Shown here: one piece after another, positions 35,170 through 44,821 of the stretch
How the letters are laid out: the number at the start of each line of letters is the position of its first letter
Numbering within the stretch: the first letter of the stretch is position 1
DNA from: Variovorax sp. PBL-E5
Lineage (GTDB): Bacteria > Pseudomonadota > Gammaproteobacteria > Burkholderiales > Burkholderiaceae_C
Assembly (NCBI RefSeq): GCF_901827185.1
Contig: NZ_LR594671.1
Location: 1,798,001-1,862,000, forward strand
Direction of reading: 5' to 3'
DNA: 64,000 nucleotides
Position numbers and translations under genes: made by a program
Notes under the pieces: model-generated
Told to the model about the DNA's origin: nothing
The model's database searches: none
Seen by the model: the letters and a program-made list of their open reading frames with translations, nothing else

Positions 35170-35184
35170 TGAGAATGAATGCTA
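35170..35184. promoter_or_regulatory. Fur-like box upstream of the PepSY operon
   Basis: TGAGAATGAATGCTA matches about 10 of 14 informative positions of the 7-1-7 Fur consensus, 28 bp before the PepSY start codon and within an AT-rich patch. Confidence 0.55.
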
Positions 35185-35227
35185 TTTACACGTCGCCAAG
35201 TTGAGTAAAGCAAACATGCCCGCCATG

Positions 35228-35249
35228 AAAAACGGGACCGAAGTCCCGT
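35228..35249 (-). terminator. terminator after bacterioferritin
   Basis: On the minus strand ACGGGAC/GTCCCGT with a UUCG loop is followed by five U residues, 29 bp past the bfr stop codon. Confidence 0.9.
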
Positions 35250-35277
35250 CCATGTTCCAGTGCCCGAAGGGCCGGAT

Positions 35278-35754
35278 CTATTCGGCCTCGCCCATCTGCG
35301 ATTGCAGGTAGTTCTGGATACCAACCTTGTCGACCAGGTCGATCTGGGTTTCGAGAAAATCGATGTGCTCCTCGGTGTCGTCGAGGATCTCCTGAAGCAG
35401 ATCGCGCGACACATAGTCGCGCACCGTTTCGCAGTGGGCGATGCCGTCCTTGATGGTCGCCTGTGCGCCGGTTTCGGCCTTGAGGTCGCATTGGAGGATT
35501 TCCGGCACGTCCTCGCCGACGTTGAGCTTGGCCAGGTCCTGCAGATTCGGCAGGCCGTCCAGCATGAAGATGCGGTCCATCAATTTGTCGGCGTGCTTCA
35601 TTTCGCCGATCGATTCCTCATATTCCTTCTTGGCTAGCTTGTCCAAGCCCCAGTGCTTGAGCATGCGGTAGTGCAGGAAGTATTGGTTAATCGCCGTCAG
35701 TTCATTCTTGAGTTGCGCCTGGAGGTGGCCGATGACTTGGGGGTCGCCCTTCAT
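35278..35754 (-). CDS. bfr: bacterioferritin
   Basis: The 158-residue heme-containing 24-mer ferritin subunit stores iron and consumes Fe(II) plus peroxide or oxygen. Ferroxidase ligands E18, E51, H54, E94 and H130 are present, and M52 is the inter-subunit heme ligand ([13 protein letters not shown]). The sixth canonical ligand, E127 in E. coli Bfr, aligns with Thr here ([13 protein letters not shown]). ATG 35754 is preceded by GGAAGAAG; an upstream in-frame ATG would add eight residues not found in the family. It is divergent from ahpC. Confidence 0.95.
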   Translation of the reverse strand: MKGDPQVIGHLQAQLKNELTAINQYFLHYRMLKHWGLDKLAKKEYEESIGEMKHADKLMDRIFMLDGLPNLQDLAKLNVGEDVPEILQCDLKAETGAQATIKDGIAHCETVRDYVSRDLLQEILDDTEEHIDFLETQIDLVDKVGIQNYLQSQMGEAE

Positions 35755-35912
35755 GATTGCTTCTTCCTTGTTCTTCAAAGTACCGATTGTGGAAGTGCCT
35801 GGCCGCTGTGCGCAAGCAAACCCACGCTTTGCCGGTCTGCATGAGTTTGAGGTTGATAGCGTTTCGTATTGGGCAGGCGAGGTTTCGGCTCGTTCATAGG
35901 GGTGCCTGATGC

Positions 35913-35959
35913 TGATAATAGTTCTTAACTATCAAAAATAGAAAATTATTAGTTATAAT
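35913..35959 (+). promoter_or_regulatory. ahpC promoter with overlapping Fur-like and OxyR-like sites
   Basis: TGATAATAGTTCTTA (35913-35927) matches 12 of 14 non-central positions of the hemP Fur core. ATAGTTCTTAACTAT (35918-35932) fits the OxyR half-site ATAG-N-T-NNN-A-N-CTAT exactly; a poorer second half follows. TATAAT at 35954-35959 is the likely -10, with a weak -35 that falls at the edge of the OxyR site. Confidence 0.75.
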
Positions 35960-35999
35960 AAACACTCGTTTTTATAGCAGCTATCAAGGAAATCGAAGC

Positions 36000-36572
36000 A
36001 TGTCTCTGATCAACACCGAAATCGTCCCCTTCAAGGCCACCGCCTACCAAAACGGCAAGTTCGTGCCTGTGAGCAACGAGAACTTCAAGGGCAAGTGGTC
36101 CGTCGTCGTGTTCTATCCGGCCGATTTCACCTTCGTGTGCCCGACCGAGCTTGGCGATCTCGCGGACCATTACGCCGAATTCCAGAAGCTCGGCGTGGAG
36201 GTGTATGGCGTGTCGACCGACACCCACTTCACGCACAAGGCCTGGCATGACACGTCCGACACCATTGCCAAGGTGAAGTACCCGCTGATCGGCGACCCGA
36301 GCCAGCAGCTCGCACGTGCGTTCCAGGTTCTGATCGAAGAGGGCGAAGACGCCGGCCTGGCCTACCGTGGCACTTTCGTAATCGATCCCGAAGGCAAGAT
36401 CAAGACCATCGAAGTGCACGACAACGGCATCGGTCGCGATGCAGCCGAGCTGCTGCGCCGCGTGAAGGCGGCCCAGTATGTGGCAGCGCATCCGGGCGAA
36501 GTCTGCCCGGCCAAGTGGACCGAAGGCGCCGAAACGCTCAAGCCTTCGCTCGACCTCGTCGGCAAGATCTAA
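36000..36572 (+). CDS. ahpC: alkyl hydroperoxide reductase subunit C (2-Cys peroxiredoxin)
   Basis: The 190-residue typical 2-Cys peroxiredoxin reduces H2O2, organic peroxides and peroxynitrite. The peroxidatic Cys47 lies in [10 protein letters not shown] and the resolving Cys near 169 in EVCPAKW. The start ATG 36000 has AAGGA ten bases upstream. A -10 box and OxyR/Fur-type sites lie upstream. The ahpF gene follows after a stem-loop, a layout that allows excess AhpC over AhpF. Confidence 0.97.
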   Translation: MSLINTEIVPFKATAYQNGKFVPVSNENFKGKWSVVVFYPADFTFVCPTELGDLADHYAEFQKLGVEVYGVSTDTHFTHKAWHDTSDTIAKVKYPLIGDPSQQLARAFQVLIEEGEDAGLAYRGTFVIDPEGKIKTIEVHDNGIGRDAAELLRRVKAAQYVAAHPGEVCPAKWTEGAETLKPSLDLVGKI

Positions 36573-36590
36573 GCCGACCTTTCGCGCCAG

Positions 36591-36622
36591 GGCCCGGGGC
36601 GCACTCGCTCCCGGGCCTTTTT
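36591..36622 (+). terminator. terminator or attenuator between ahpC and ahpF
   Basis: Stem GGCCCGGG/CCCGGGCC (11-nt loop) is followed by five T residues, 18 bp after the ahpC stop and 33 bp before the ahpF start. Confidence 0.85.
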
Positions 36623-36654
36623 CATTTCTTCAGCCTTCGCAAAGTGAGTTCACC

Positions 36655-38244
36655 ATGCTCGACGCCGGAACCCAATCCCAACTGAAAAGCTACCTTGATC
36701 GCATCACGCAGCCGATCGACATCGTTGCGTCGCTCGACGATGGAAAGGCGTCGGGCGAATTGCAGTCCTTGCTGAAGGATGTTGCCGATTCGTCCGCACT
36801 GGTGAAAGTCATCGAAAGCCGTGACGACAGTCACCGCAAGCCTTCGTTCTCGATCAATCGTCCCGGCGAAAACCATGGGCCGCGCTTCGCGGGTCTGCCG
36901 ATGGGTCACGAATTCACCTCTCTCGTGCTGGCGTTGTTGCAGGTCGGTGGCTATCCGCCGAAGGTCGACGATGCCGTGCTGCAGCAGATCCGTGCACTCG
37001 ACGGTGATTTCCAGTTCGAGATCTACATCTCGCTCACCTGCCACAACTGCCCCGATGTCGTTCAGGCGCTCAATCTGATGGCGGTACAGAACCCACGCAT
37101 CAAGACCACGATGATCGACGGTGCGCTGTTCCAGGACGAAGTGAAGGAGCGCCGGATCATGGCGGTGCCGACCGTGTTCCTGAACGGCAGCGAGTTCGGC
37201 CAGGGCCGCATGAGCCTGGAGGAAATCCTCGCCAAGATCGACACTAGCGGGGTCGAACGCGAAGCGAAGAAGATCGCCGCCAAGGATCCGTTCGACGTGC
37301 TCATCGTCGGCGGTGGTCCCGCCGGTGCGGCGGCGGCCGTGTACGCGGCGCGCAAGGGCATCCGCACGGGCGTGGCGTCCGAGCGCTTCGGCGGGCAGGT
37401 ACTCGACACCATGGGCATCGAGAACTTCATCTCGATCAAGGAAACCGAGGGGCCCCGATTCGCGCTCGCGCTCGAAGAGCACGTGCGCAACTACGAGGTC
37501 GACGTCATGAATCTGCAGCGCGCTGCCGCGCTGATACCGGGCAAGGAATTCATCGAGGTCCAGCTCGAAAGCGGTGCCTCGCTCAAGAGTCGCTCGGTCG
37601 TGATCTCGACGGGCGCGCGCTGGCGCAACATCAACGTGCCGGGCGAGCACGAATACAAGAACAAGGGCGTGGCCTACTGTCCGCACTGCGATGGCCCGTT
37701 GTTCAAGGGCAAGCGCGTCGCCGTGATCGGCGGCGGCAACTCGGGCGTCGAGGCGGCGATCGATCTTGCGGGCCTTGTCGCCTACGTCACGCTCATCGAG
37801 TACGACAGCCAGTTGCGCGCCGACGCGGTGCTGCAGCGCAAGTTGCAGAGCCTGGCCAATGTCGAGGTCATCGTCAATGCACAGACGACGGAAATCACCG
37901 GCGACGGCCAGAAGGTCGATGGTCTGGTCTACAAGGATCGTGCAACCGGTGCAAATCGAAAGGTCGCACTCGAGGGCGTGTTCGTGCAGATCGGCCTCGT
38001 TCCCAACACGGACTGGCTCAAGGGCACGGTCGAGCTTTCCAGGCATGGCGAGATCGTGGTCGACGCACGGGGCCAGACCTCGGTGCCTGGCGTGTTCGCG
38101 GCCGGCGATGCAACGACGGTGCCGTTCAAGCAGATCATCATCGCGGCCGGAGATGGCGCGAAAGCGGCGCTGAGCGCTTTCGATCATTTGATCCGCACCT
38201 CGGCGCCGGCGGAAGAAGCTGCGCTCGCGGCGGCAGCCGCCTGA
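36655..38244 (+). CDS. ahpF: alkyl hydroperoxide reductase subunit F
   Basis: The 529-residue flavoprotein passes electrons from NADH to AhpC. The N-terminal tandem thioredoxin-like domain has the redox pair C129/C132 (SLTCHNCPD). The thioredoxin-reductase-like part has the FAD motif [19 protein letters not shown], the NADH motif [18 protein letters not shown] and the second redox pair C342/C345 (AYCPHCDG), with the C-terminal FAD block GVFAAGDAT. All four cysteines sit at E. coli AhpF positions. ATG 36655 is the conserved start. Confidence 0.97.
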   Translation: MLDAGTQSQLKSYLDRITQPIDIVASLDDGKASGELQSLLKDVADSSALVKVIESRDDSHRKPSFSINRPGENHGPRFAGLPMGHEFTSLVLALLQVGGYPPKVDDAVLQQIRALDGDFQFEIYISLTCHNCPDVVQALNLMAVQNPRIKTTMIDGALFQDEVKERRIMAVPTVFLNGSEFGQGRMSLEEILAKIDTSGVEREAKKIAAKDPFDVLIVGGGPAGAAAAVYAARKGIRTGVASERFGGQVLDTMGIENFISIKETEGPRFALALEEHVRNYEVDVMNLQRAAALIPGKEFIEVQLESGASLKSRSVVISTGARWRNINVPGEHEYKNKGVAYCPHCDGPLFKGKRVAVIGGGNSGVEAAIDLAGLVAYVTLIEYDSQLRADAVLQRKLQSLANVEVIVNAQTTEITGDGQKVDGLVYKDRATGANRKVALEGVFVQIGLVPNTDWLKGTVELSRHGEIVVDARGQTSVPGVFAAGDATTVPFKQIIIAAGDGAKAALSAFDHLIRTSAPAEEAALAAAAA

Positions 38245-38254
38245 CCGGATTCGG

Positions 38255-39316
38255 CTAAGCCGCTGCATCGGCTGCGGCGCGCAGGCGCGCAAGACCTGCG
38301 AGGTCCTCCATCAGCAGGCGTGCAGCGGGTGCTACCCACGGGATCGGCGAACGGGCTACGGCCGATTGCGCGGTGTCGCCAGGGGCACCTTGCGCACAGA
38401 AACGGCGCAGCGCGTTCAGATCGGGCGAGACCTCGGACTCCATGCTGTCCGCGGTAGTTTCCAATGCTCGGCCCGCGGCCAAGGCGAGGGCGCGCCATGC
38501 CGCGTCATCACGCGCCAGTGGCGCGCTATCGACCAGCCGTGTGAACAGGCCCGCGTCCTGTGCGATGCGGGCCATCAACCGCGCGGCGCGCGCGCATTCG
38601 CCGTCGTTGCTGCGCGGGCTGCCTGGGCGCCGTAGCAGCCGTGCTTCGCGATCGGCGCTCACGGCCAGCAGGGCGAGTTCGCGCAATGCCAGCCGCAAGG
38701 CCGCCGCCGCGGCTTCTTTCTGCTGCGGCGCCGGAGGCTCGGCTCCGAGGTCGCGCTGCATCTCCCCCGCAATGTGCCGCAGCACCGCTGCACAGGCCGT
38801 GTCGAAGCGCGCGTGCGCACGCGAAGCCAGCCCGATCAGCGAGATGGCAAGGCCTGTCGCAACACCGATCGCGATTTCCATCACGCGAAGCAAGGCCACC
38901 CGCAGCGCTGGCTGGCCCGCCATGCCTCCGCTCGACAACACGATCAATGCCGTGATCGGCGCGCTGCGCATCGCAGGAAACCGGGCGCTCGAAAGCGCGA
39001 GCAGGGCCACGATGCCGAGTGTCGCGAGCGGCGTGGCCACGCCGATATGGTGCAACCAGACCCCGCCCAGTCCGAACAGGGTGCCTGCCAGGGTTCCGCG
39101 CATGCGTTCCCAGCCGGCGCCGAGCGTGGACCCGGCGGTCGGGCGCATCACGATCAGTGCGCTCATGACGGCCCACAGGCTTTCGGGCAGACCGAGTGCG
39201 GCGGACGCGAGGTAGGAGACGAGCACCGCGATCGCGAGTTGCACACCATGGTGCCAGTTCGTGGGCCGCGCGTCCGTTTGCACGCGGGGAGAGCCCACTG
39301 TAGCGGTTGCCGTCAC
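38255..39316 (-). CDS. FUSC family membrane protein
   Basis: The 353-residue protein has an N-terminal block of about six hydrophobic helices (residues 25-165), including ESLWAVMSALIVMRPTAGSTLGAGWERMRGTLAGTLFG, the FUSC/ArAE-type signature also seen in AaeB. A soluble helical C-terminal region follows. Relatives are proton-driven effluxers of aromatic acids or of fusaric acid. It is half the usual length of full AaeB proteins, matching the single-FUSC subgroup. The start is GTG 39316, overlapping the marR stop by 4 bp, so it is probably controlled by that regulator. Confidence 0.8.
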   Translation of the reverse strand: MTATATVGSPRVQTDARPTNWHHGVQLAIAVLVSYLASAALGLPESLWAVMSALIVMRPTAGSTLGAGWERMRGTLAGTLFGLGGVWLHHIGVATPLATLGIVALLALSSARFPAMRSAPITALIVLSSGGMAGQPALRVALLRVMEIAIGVATGLAISLIGLASRAHARFDTACAAVLRHIAGEMQRDLGAEPPAPQQKEAAAAALRLALRELALLAVSADREARLLRRPGSPRSNDGECARAARLMARIAQDAGLFTRLVDSAPLARDDAAWRALALAAGRALETTADSMESEVSPDLNALRRFCAQGAPGDTAQSAVARSPIPWVAPAARLLMEDLAGLARLRAAADAAA

Positions 39317-39831
39317 TGCCGATCGCCCTTTGTCGAGGCCGCCGCGCTGCGCCCCGAGGGCGACGGCGACTCAGATGGTTGCCGATACGTATCCAGGCCG
39401 TCGGCGACGCGATCGATCAGATCGCAGGCAGCCAGCAACTGCGCGCGCTCCGCGCTGCTCAGGCGGACATCGAGAGCGGATGCGAGGGATGCCTCCCGGC
39501 GATGCACTTCCGCCGTGAGCAGCCGGGCGCCGGCGGCAGCGAGGGAAAGCACGGTCTGCCGCGCATCGCTGTCATGCCGTCGCCGTGCCACGCTGCCTTC
39601 GGCTTCCAGCTCTGCCAGCAATCTCGTCAGGGTCTGCAACTTGACGCGCTCATGCAAGGCGAGCTGCGTAGGCGTCAGCGGACCTCGGCGATAGAGCTGG
39701 CCCAGCACGCTGAGCTTGGCCGAGCCTGGAAGATCACCGGTCGCCTGCACGCGCAGGTGGCGCGTCAGCTCCGAGACGGCCGCGCGAAGCCGGATGGCGA
39801 CGTGCAGGGTATCGGCAGGCGTCTTTGGCAT
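39313..39831 (-). CDS. MarR family transcriptional regulator
   Basis: The 172-residue winged-helix repressor has a recognition helix region TPTQLALHERVKLQTLTRLLAELEAEG, and the wing RRRHDSDARQTVLSLAAAG is typical of MarR proteins. The Ser-rich C-terminal tail of about 20 residues is extra. It is translationally coupled to a FUSC membrane protein. A short palindrome 15 bp before its start is a candidate autoregulatory operator. The inducer is unknown, perhaps a phenolic acid, as for many FUSC/MarR pairs. Confidence 0.88.
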   Translation of the reverse strand: MPKTPADTLHVAIRLRAAVSELTRHLRVQATGDLPGSAKLSVLGQLYRRGPLTPTQLALHERVKLQTLTRLLAELEAEGSVARRRHDSDARQTVLSLAAAGARLLTAEVHRREASLASALDVRLSSAERAQLLAACDLIDRVADGLDTYRQPSESPSPSGRSAAASTKGDRQ

Positions 39832-39845
39832 CGGCAGATCATAAG

Positions 39846-39857
39846 ACTAATCTTAGT
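39846..39857. promoter_or_regulatory. candidate MarR operator
   Basis: ACTAA-TC-TTAGT, with AAG/AAA flanks, is a perfect 5-bp-arm palindrome 15 bp upstream of the marR start codon in an AT-rich patch. Confidence 0.5.
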
Positions 39858-39899
39858 AAATGCCAAGACGCGGACATGCAGGCCGAATCGTTTCGCTCG

Positions 39900-40721
39900 T
39901 CAGTAAGTCAGGCGTTCCGGCCGCAGTTCCTGCAGGATCGTGGTGGCGATTTCCTCGATCGACTTGGTCGTCGTCGAGAGCCAGCGGATGCCCGCGCGCC
40001 GCATCATGGCTTCGGCCTCGCTGACTTCATGGCGGCAGTTCGCCAGGCTCGCGTAGCGCGAGTTCGGGCGTCGTTCGTTGCGGATCTCGCTCAGGCGCTC
40101 GGGCTGGATCGTGAGCCCGAAGATCTTCTTTCGGTGCGGCAGCAGGGCAGGCGGCAACTGCCGGCGATCGAAGTCCTCGGGGATCAGCGGATAGTTAGCC
40201 GCCTTCAGGCCATGCTGCATGGCCAGGTACAGCGAGGTGGGCGTCTTGCCGCTGCGGCTGACGCCGACCAGGATCACATCGGCGCTCTCCAGGTCGCGGT
40301 TGCTCTGGCCGTCGTCGTGCGCCAGGCTGAAATCAATGGCCTGGATGCGCGCGTTGTACTCCTTGCTCTTGCTCACGTCGCTGAAGCGGCCGATGCGGTG
40401 GTTCGACTTCATCGCCAGCTCGATCTCGAGCGGCCGTACGAAGGTGCCGAACATGTCGAGCAGCATGCCCTTGCAGCCGGTCTCGATCACCTCGAGCACG
40501 TCCATGTTGGCCAGCGTGGTGAACACGATGGGGCGCAAGCCTTCGAGTTCGCCCGTGTGGTTGATCTGCCGCACCGCCTGGTGCGCCTTGTCGACCGTGT
40601 CGGTGAACGGCAGCCGCACGTGGCGCGGCTTCATCTCGAACTGGGCCAGGACGGCGTTGCCGAAGGTTTCAGCGGTGATGCCGGTTCCGTCGGAAACGAA
40701 GAATACGGTGCGGGTATGCAT
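39900..40721 (-). CDS. ppsR: PEP synthase regulatory protein (bifunctional kinase/pyrophosphorylase)
   Basis: The 273-residue DUF299 family protein inactivates PEP synthase by ADP-dependent phosphorylation of a Thr and reactivates it by Pi-dependent dephosphorylation. The P-loop [15 protein letters not shown] is near residue 155, and the N-terminus [12 protein letters not shown] and [13 protein letters not shown] are conserved. It is divergent from its target ppsA with 188 bp between starts, the standard arrangement. ATG 40721 is chosen from the conserved N-terminus. Confidence 0.95.
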   Translation of the reverse strand: MHTRTVFFVSDGTGITAETFGNAVLAQFEMKPRHVRLPFTDTVDKAHQAVRQINHTGELEGLRPIVFTTLANMDVLEVIETGCKGMLLDMFGTFVRPLEIELAMKSNHRIGRFSDVSKSKEYNARIQAIDFSLAHDDGQSNRDLESADVILVGVSRSGKTPTSLYLAMQHGLKAANYPLIPEDFDRRQLPPALLPHRKKIFGLTIQPERLSEIRNERRPNSRYASLANCRHEVSEAEAMMRRAGIRWLSTTTKSIEEIATTILQELRPERLTY

Positions 40722-40909
40722 GGTTTGGCGGCCTTGTCCTGCGGCGCGCCGAACCGGCTCGCGCCTACAATTCGCCCCATTATCGGGAATGCGATCCGCC
40801 GTTCCCTCCGAAATCCTTCCATGCATTCCTCGCCTGCGTCCAGAGCAAGAAGAACGATCGCCTCGGGCCGACTGCATGTTGCCTCGGTTTTAACTTCTGG
40901 AGCTTTCCC

Positions 40910-43303
40910 ATGTCTGCACTCTTCGAAGCGACCGCCCTGGTCGTTGCGTTTGAAAACCTGAGGATGACCGACGTTGAGTCGGTCGGCGGCAAGAACGCCA
41001 GCCTCGGCGAGATGATTTCCCAACTGCCGCAGGGTGTGCGGGTCCCCACCGGGTTCGCGACCACCGCTCACGCGTTCCGCCAGTTCCTCGCGCACGACGG
41101 CCTGGCCGACAAGATCAGCGCGAAGCTGGCCAAGCTCGATACAGAAGATGTGCGGGCGTTGGCCGTGGCCGGCGCGGAAATCCGCGCCATGGTCGAAGCG
41201 CAGCCATTCCCGGCCGACCTGAAAAAAGCCATCGAGGACGCCTTCGCCAAGCTGTCGGCCGGCAATCCGCAAGCCAGCTTCGCCGTTCGTTCCTCTGCCA
41301 CCGCGGAGGATCTGCCGGATGCCTCCTTCGCCGGCCAGCAGGAGACCTTCCTGAACGTGGTCGGCATCGACGACGTGCTTCACAAGATGAAGGAGGTCTT
41401 CGCTTCCCTCTACAACGACCGGGCGATCAGCTACCGGGTTCACAAGGGCTTCGCCCACGATGTCGTGGCGCTTTCCGCCGGCGTGCAGCGCATGGTGCGC
41501 AGCGACCTGGGGGCGGCGGGCGTGATGTTCACGATCGACACCGAATCCGGCTTCCAGGACGTCGTCTTCATCACCTCGAGCTACGGCCTCGGCGAGACCG
41601 TGGTGCAGGGCGCCGTGAACCCCGACGAGTTCTACGTGCACAAGCCCACGCTCAGGGCCGGCAAGCGCGCGGTCATCCGCCGCAACCTGGGCTCCAAGCT
41701 GATCCAGATGGAGTTCGCGAGCGCCGAGGAGAAGGCCGCGAGCGGCAAGCTGGTGAAGACGACCGATGTGCCGACCGAGCAGCGCAACCGCTATTCGCTG
41801 ACCGATGCCGATGTCGAGCAGCTCGCCAAGTACGCGCTGGTGATCGAAGAACACTACGGCCGCCCGATGGACATCGAATGGGGCAAGGACGGCACCGATG
41901 GCCAGCTCTACATCCTGCAGGCGCGGCCCGAAACGGTGAAGAGCCAGCAGCAGGGTAAGGCCGAACAGCGCTACAAGCTGCTCGGAAAGGGCGCCGTGCT
42001 GGCCGAAGGCCGCGCGATCGGCCAGAAGATCGGCACCGGTCCCGTGCGTCTGGTCCACAACATCAGCGAGATGGACAAGGTGCAGGCTGGCGACGTGCTC
42101 GTGACCGACATGACCGACCCGAACTGGGAGCCGGTGATGAAACGCGCCGCGGCCATCGTCACCAACCGGGGCGGACGCACCTGCCATGCCGCGATCATCG
42201 CGCGCGAACTCGGCATCCCGGCGGTGGTCGGATGCGGCGACGCGACCGACCTGTTGAAGGAAGGCACGCTGGTCACGGTGAGCTGCGCGGAAGGCGATAC
42301 CGGCTTCATTTACGACGGCCTGCTCGAGACCGAGGTGACCGAGGTCCGGCGCGGCGAGATGCCCGAGATCGATCTCAAGATCATGATGAACGTCGGCAAT
42401 CCGCAGCTCGCCTTCGACTTCGCCCAGTTGCCGAACCACGGCGTCGGTCTGGCACGGCTCGAGTTCATCATCAACAACAACATCGGCGTGCACCCCAAGG
42501 CGATCCTTGACTATCCGAATGTCGATGCCGACCTCAAGAAGGCCGTCGAATCGGTGGCCCGCGGCCATGCCTCGCCGCGCGCTTTCTATGTCGACAAGGT
42601 GGCCGAAGGCATCGCGACCATCGGCGCGGCCTTCTGGCCCAAGCCGGTGATCGTGCGCCTGTCGGACTTCAAGTCCAATGAGTACCGCAAGTTGATCGGC
42701 GGCAGCCGCTACGAGCCCGAGGAAGAAAACCCGATGCTCGGCTTCCGCGGTGCCGCGCGCTACCTGAGCGAAGACTTTCGCGAAGCCTTCGAAATGGAGT
42801 GCGAGGCGCTCAAGCGCGTGCGCAACGACATGGGGCTCGTCAACGTGCAGATCATGGTGCCCTTCGTTCGCACGCTCGGCCAGGCCGAGCGCGTGACCGG
42901 CCTGCTTGGCGACCACGGCCTCAAGCGGGGCGAGAACGAACTCAAGCTGATCATGATGTGCGAGGTGCCGAGCAACGCCATCCTGCCCGAGGAGTTCCTG
43001 CAGTATTTCGACGGCTTTTCGATCGGCTCGAACGACCTGACGCAGCTCACGCTCGGCCTCGATCGCGATTCGGGCCTGGAACTGCTGGCGGCGGATTTCG
43101 ACGAGCGCGATCCGGCGGTCAAAGCCCTGCTCAGCCGGGTCATCAAGGCCTGCAAGGCGCAAGGCAAGTACGTCGGCATCTGCGGGCAAGGCCCGAGCGA
43201 CCACCCCGATTTCGCGTTATGGCTGGCCGAGCAGGGCATCGAGTCGATCTCGCTGAATCCCGACAGCGTGATCGATACCTGGCAGCAGCTCGCACAGCGC
43301 TGA
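40910..43303 (+). CDS. ppsA: phosphoenolpyruvate synthase
   Basis: The 797-residue pyruvate, water dikinase converts pyruvate, ATP and water to PEP, AMP and Pi for gluconeogenesis. The N-terminal ATP-grasp domain has [11 protein letters not shown] and [20 protein letters not shown]. The phospho-carrier domain has [17 protein letters not shown] with His at about residue 426, just after the Thr that PpsR modifies. The C-terminal TIM barrel has [19 protein letters not shown] and [18 protein letters not shown] -10-like box lies at 40766-40771. Confidence 0.97.
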   Translation: MSALFEATALVVAFENLRMTDVESVGGKNASLGEMISQLPQGVRVPTGFATTAHAFRQFLAHDGLADKISAKLAKLDTEDVRALAVAGAEIRAMVEAQPFPADLKKAIEDAFAKLSAGNPQASFAVRSSATAEDLPDASFAGQQETFLNVVGIDDVLHKMKEVFASLYNDRAISYRVHKGFAHDVVALSAGVQRMVRSDLGAAGVMFTIDTESGFQDVVFITSSYGLGETVVQGAVNPDEFYVHKPTLRAGKRAVIRRNLGSKLIQMEFASAEEKAASGKLVKTTDVPTEQRNRYSLTDADVEQLAKYALVIEEHYGRPMDIEWGKDGTDGQLYILQARPETVKSQQQGKAEQRYKLLGKGAVLAEGRAIGQKIGTGPVRLVHNISEMDKVQAGDVLVTDMTDPNWEPVMKRAAAIVTNRGGRTCHAAIIARELGIPAVVGCGDATDLLKEGTLVTVSCAEGDTGFIYDGLLETEVTEVRRGEMPEIDLKIMMNVGNPQLAFDFAQLPNHGVGLARLEFIINNNIGVHPKAILDYPNVDADLKKAVESVARGHASPRAFYVDKVAEGIATIGAAFWPKPVIVRLSDFKSNEYRKLIGGSRYEPEEENPMLGFRGAARYLSEDFREAFEMECEALKRVRNDMGLVNVQIMVPFVRTLGQAERVTGLLGDHGLKRGENELKLIMMCEVPSNAILPEEFLQYFDGFSIGSNDLTQLTLGLDRDSGLELLAADFDERDPAVKALLSRVIKACKAQGKYVGICGQGPSDHPDFALWLAEQGIESISLNPDSVIDTWQQLAQR

Positions 43304-43312
43304 GGACCCGGA

Positions 43313-43339
43313 GCGGCGAGCGCGCCATGCGCTCACCGC
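43313..43339 (+). terminator. possible terminator after ppsA
   Basis: A GC-rich hairpin GCGG-c-GAGCGC/GCGCTC-a-CCGC with a 5-nt loop lies 10 bp past the ppsA stop. It lacks a clear T run. Confidence 0.45.
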
Positions 43340-43503
43340 CACTTTCATCACGCCTTCGGCTGTAATTTTCATGTCAGCCGTGCGTTGTTGAAACAGAGTG
43401 CTTCTTTGGTGTCAGACTGGCATTCGCAGGGCGGAACCTCGGAGCATTTTTCAAGCAGGTCACACAGAAACCTCGCGCCTCCGGTTCTTCGCGTGAGGAA
43501 AGC

Positions 43504-43998
43504 ATGATTCTCGTCAAGACCCCGGTCGGACAGCAGGCGTTCAAGGAGCGCTCCGTACGGCTCACGCCGCGCCAGCGTTCTGCATTCATCCTCTTCGACG
43601 GCTACCGATCGGTGAACGAAGTGCTCGATGCCGGCGTCGGGGTCGCGCGCGAAGACATCGACCAGCTGATCGAACTCGGACTGCTGGGGCAGGTGGGCAG
43701 CTCGGCCGATGCCGCGAACGCCGGCCAGCTGTCCAAGCCGAGTGCCGTGGCAGCGGCGCCAGCGGTAGTTCTTTCTTCATCCGATCCCGTCCCCGCGCGC
43801 TCGAACCAGCAGCGTTACAAGGACGCCTATCCGATTGCCACCCGGCTGACCGGGAGCCTCGGCTTGCGCGGATTCCGGCTCAACCTGTCGGTCGAAGGCA
43901 CCTCGAGCTACGAGGAGTTGCTGGCGCTCATGCCCAAGATCCGCGCCGCCATCGGCCCGGAGAAAGCGGCGCCGCTCGAGCACGCGCTGGGCGACTGA
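43504..43998 (+). CDS. conserved hypothetical protein
   Basis: The 164-residue protein of unknown function has no signal peptide or membrane helix. Residues 1-65 look like a compact helical domain (RSVRLTPRQRSAFILFDGYRSVNEVL, then EDIDQLIELGLL), similar in layout to a winged-helix or regulator-associated module. An Ala/Ser/Pro linker (about 66-100) and a second helical segment (RYKDAYPIATRLTGSLGLRG, MPKIRAAIGPEKAAPLEHAL) follow. It stands alone between ppsA and the rpsF promoter. I recognise it only as a likely lineage-specific protein. Confidence 0.7.
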   Translation: MILVKTPVGQQAFKERSVRLTPRQRSAFILFDGYRSVNEVLDAGVGVAREDIDQLIELGLLGQVGSSADAANAGQLSKPSAVAAAPAVVLSSSDPVPARSNQQRYKDAYPIATRLTGSLGLRGFRLNLSVEGTSSYEELLALMPKIRAAIGPEKAAPLEHALGD

Positions 43999-44010
43999 CG
44001 GCCTCCTGGT

Positions 44011-44040
44011 ACTGCCGTCGCGGGCGTTGCCTGCTATAAT
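44011..44040 (+). promoter_or_regulatory. extended -10 promoter of the rpsF-priB-rpsR-rplI operon
   Basis: TGCTATAAT at 44032-44040 is a perfect extended -10; the -35 (CTGCCG at 44012-44017) is poor. It lies 79 bp before the rpsF start codon. Confidence 0.65.
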
Positions 44041-44118
44041 CTACGGCTTTGCCTTGCCACACCGCGACCGACGCTGCGGGTGGCTTATCCCTTCCACGGA
44101 AGATCCATAAGGAGTGCC

Positions 44119-44493
44119 ATGCGTCACTATGAAATCATTTTGCTGATCCATCCGGATCAAAGCGAGCAGGTTCCGGCCATGCTGGAGCGCTACAAGGGCC
44201 TGATCACGGCCGGCGGTGGCAAGGTCCATCGCGTCGAAGACTGGGGTCGCCGTCAACTGGCCTACCAGATCAACAAGCTCAACAAGGCGCACTACCTGTG
44301 CGTGAACATCGAGGCCGAGCAGGCCGTGATGGCCGAACTCGAGCATGCCTTCAAGTTCAACGACGCCGTTCTGCGCCACCTCACCGTGGTCAAGAAAAAA
44401 GCCGACACGGGTCCGTCCTCGATGATGAAGACCGTCGAGCGCGAAGAAGCCCGCAAGGCCCAGCAGGCCGAGTACGCCGCCAACAACAACTGA
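44119..44493 (+). CDS. rpsF: 30S ribosomal protein S6
   Basis: The 124-residue S6 binds S18 on the 30S platform. [14 protein letters not shown], the central [25 protein letters not shown] and the C-terminal charged tail match the family. AAGGAG six bases before ATG 44119 fixes the start. It is the first gene of rpsF-priB-rpsR-rplI. Confidence 0.97.
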   Translation: MRHYEIILLIHPDQSEQVPAMLERYKGLITAGGGKVHRVEDWGRRQLAYQINKLNKAHYLCVNIEAEQAVMAELEHAFKFNDAVLRHLTVVKKKADTGPSSMMKTVEREEARKAQQAEYAANNN

Positions 44494-44497
44494 ACAT

Positions 44498-44800
44498 GTG
44501 AGCACTGCCGCGGTCAATCAGCTGGTGCTGACTGCCTGCGTCGTCGAGCTCGGTTCCTTGCGTTTCACGCCGGCCGGCCTTCCCGCCATCGACCTGCGAC
44601 TCGAACACGAGTCGACAGTGATCGAAGCGGCCCAGGCCAGGCAGGTCAAGACGGCCCTCAAGGCCGTTGCGTTCGGCGCAGTCGCCGAGCGGCTCGCAAG
44701 GCAGGCGCTGGGAAGTCTCTGGTGTTTTCAGGGCTTTCTCGCGACACCGGGTACGGCCAAGCATCCAGTGCTGCATATCCAGGATTTTCAGCAAGATTAA
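44498..44800 (+). CDS. priB: primosomal replication protein N (PriB)
   Basis: The 100-residue single-stranded-DNA-binding OB-fold protein works in PriA-dependent replication restart. The sequence NQLVLTACVVELGSLRFTPAGLPAIDLRLEHES matches the PriB/SSB-like fold, and its place between rpsF and rpsR is diagnostic. The start is GTG 44498, 4 bp after the rpsF stop; the ATG two bases earlier runs straight into a stop. Confidence 0.92.
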   Translation: MSTAAVNQLVLTACVVELGSLRFTPAGLPAIDLRLEHESTVIEAAQARQVKTALKAVAFGAVAERLARQALGSLWCFQGFLATPGTAKHPVLHIQDFQQD

Positions 44801-44821
44801 TTTTCGACAAGAGGTCCCACC

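Noticed and set aside
40631..43204. 857-codon minus-strand frame opposite ppsA
   Set aside because: It mirrors ppsA codon structure and is explained by high third-position GC.
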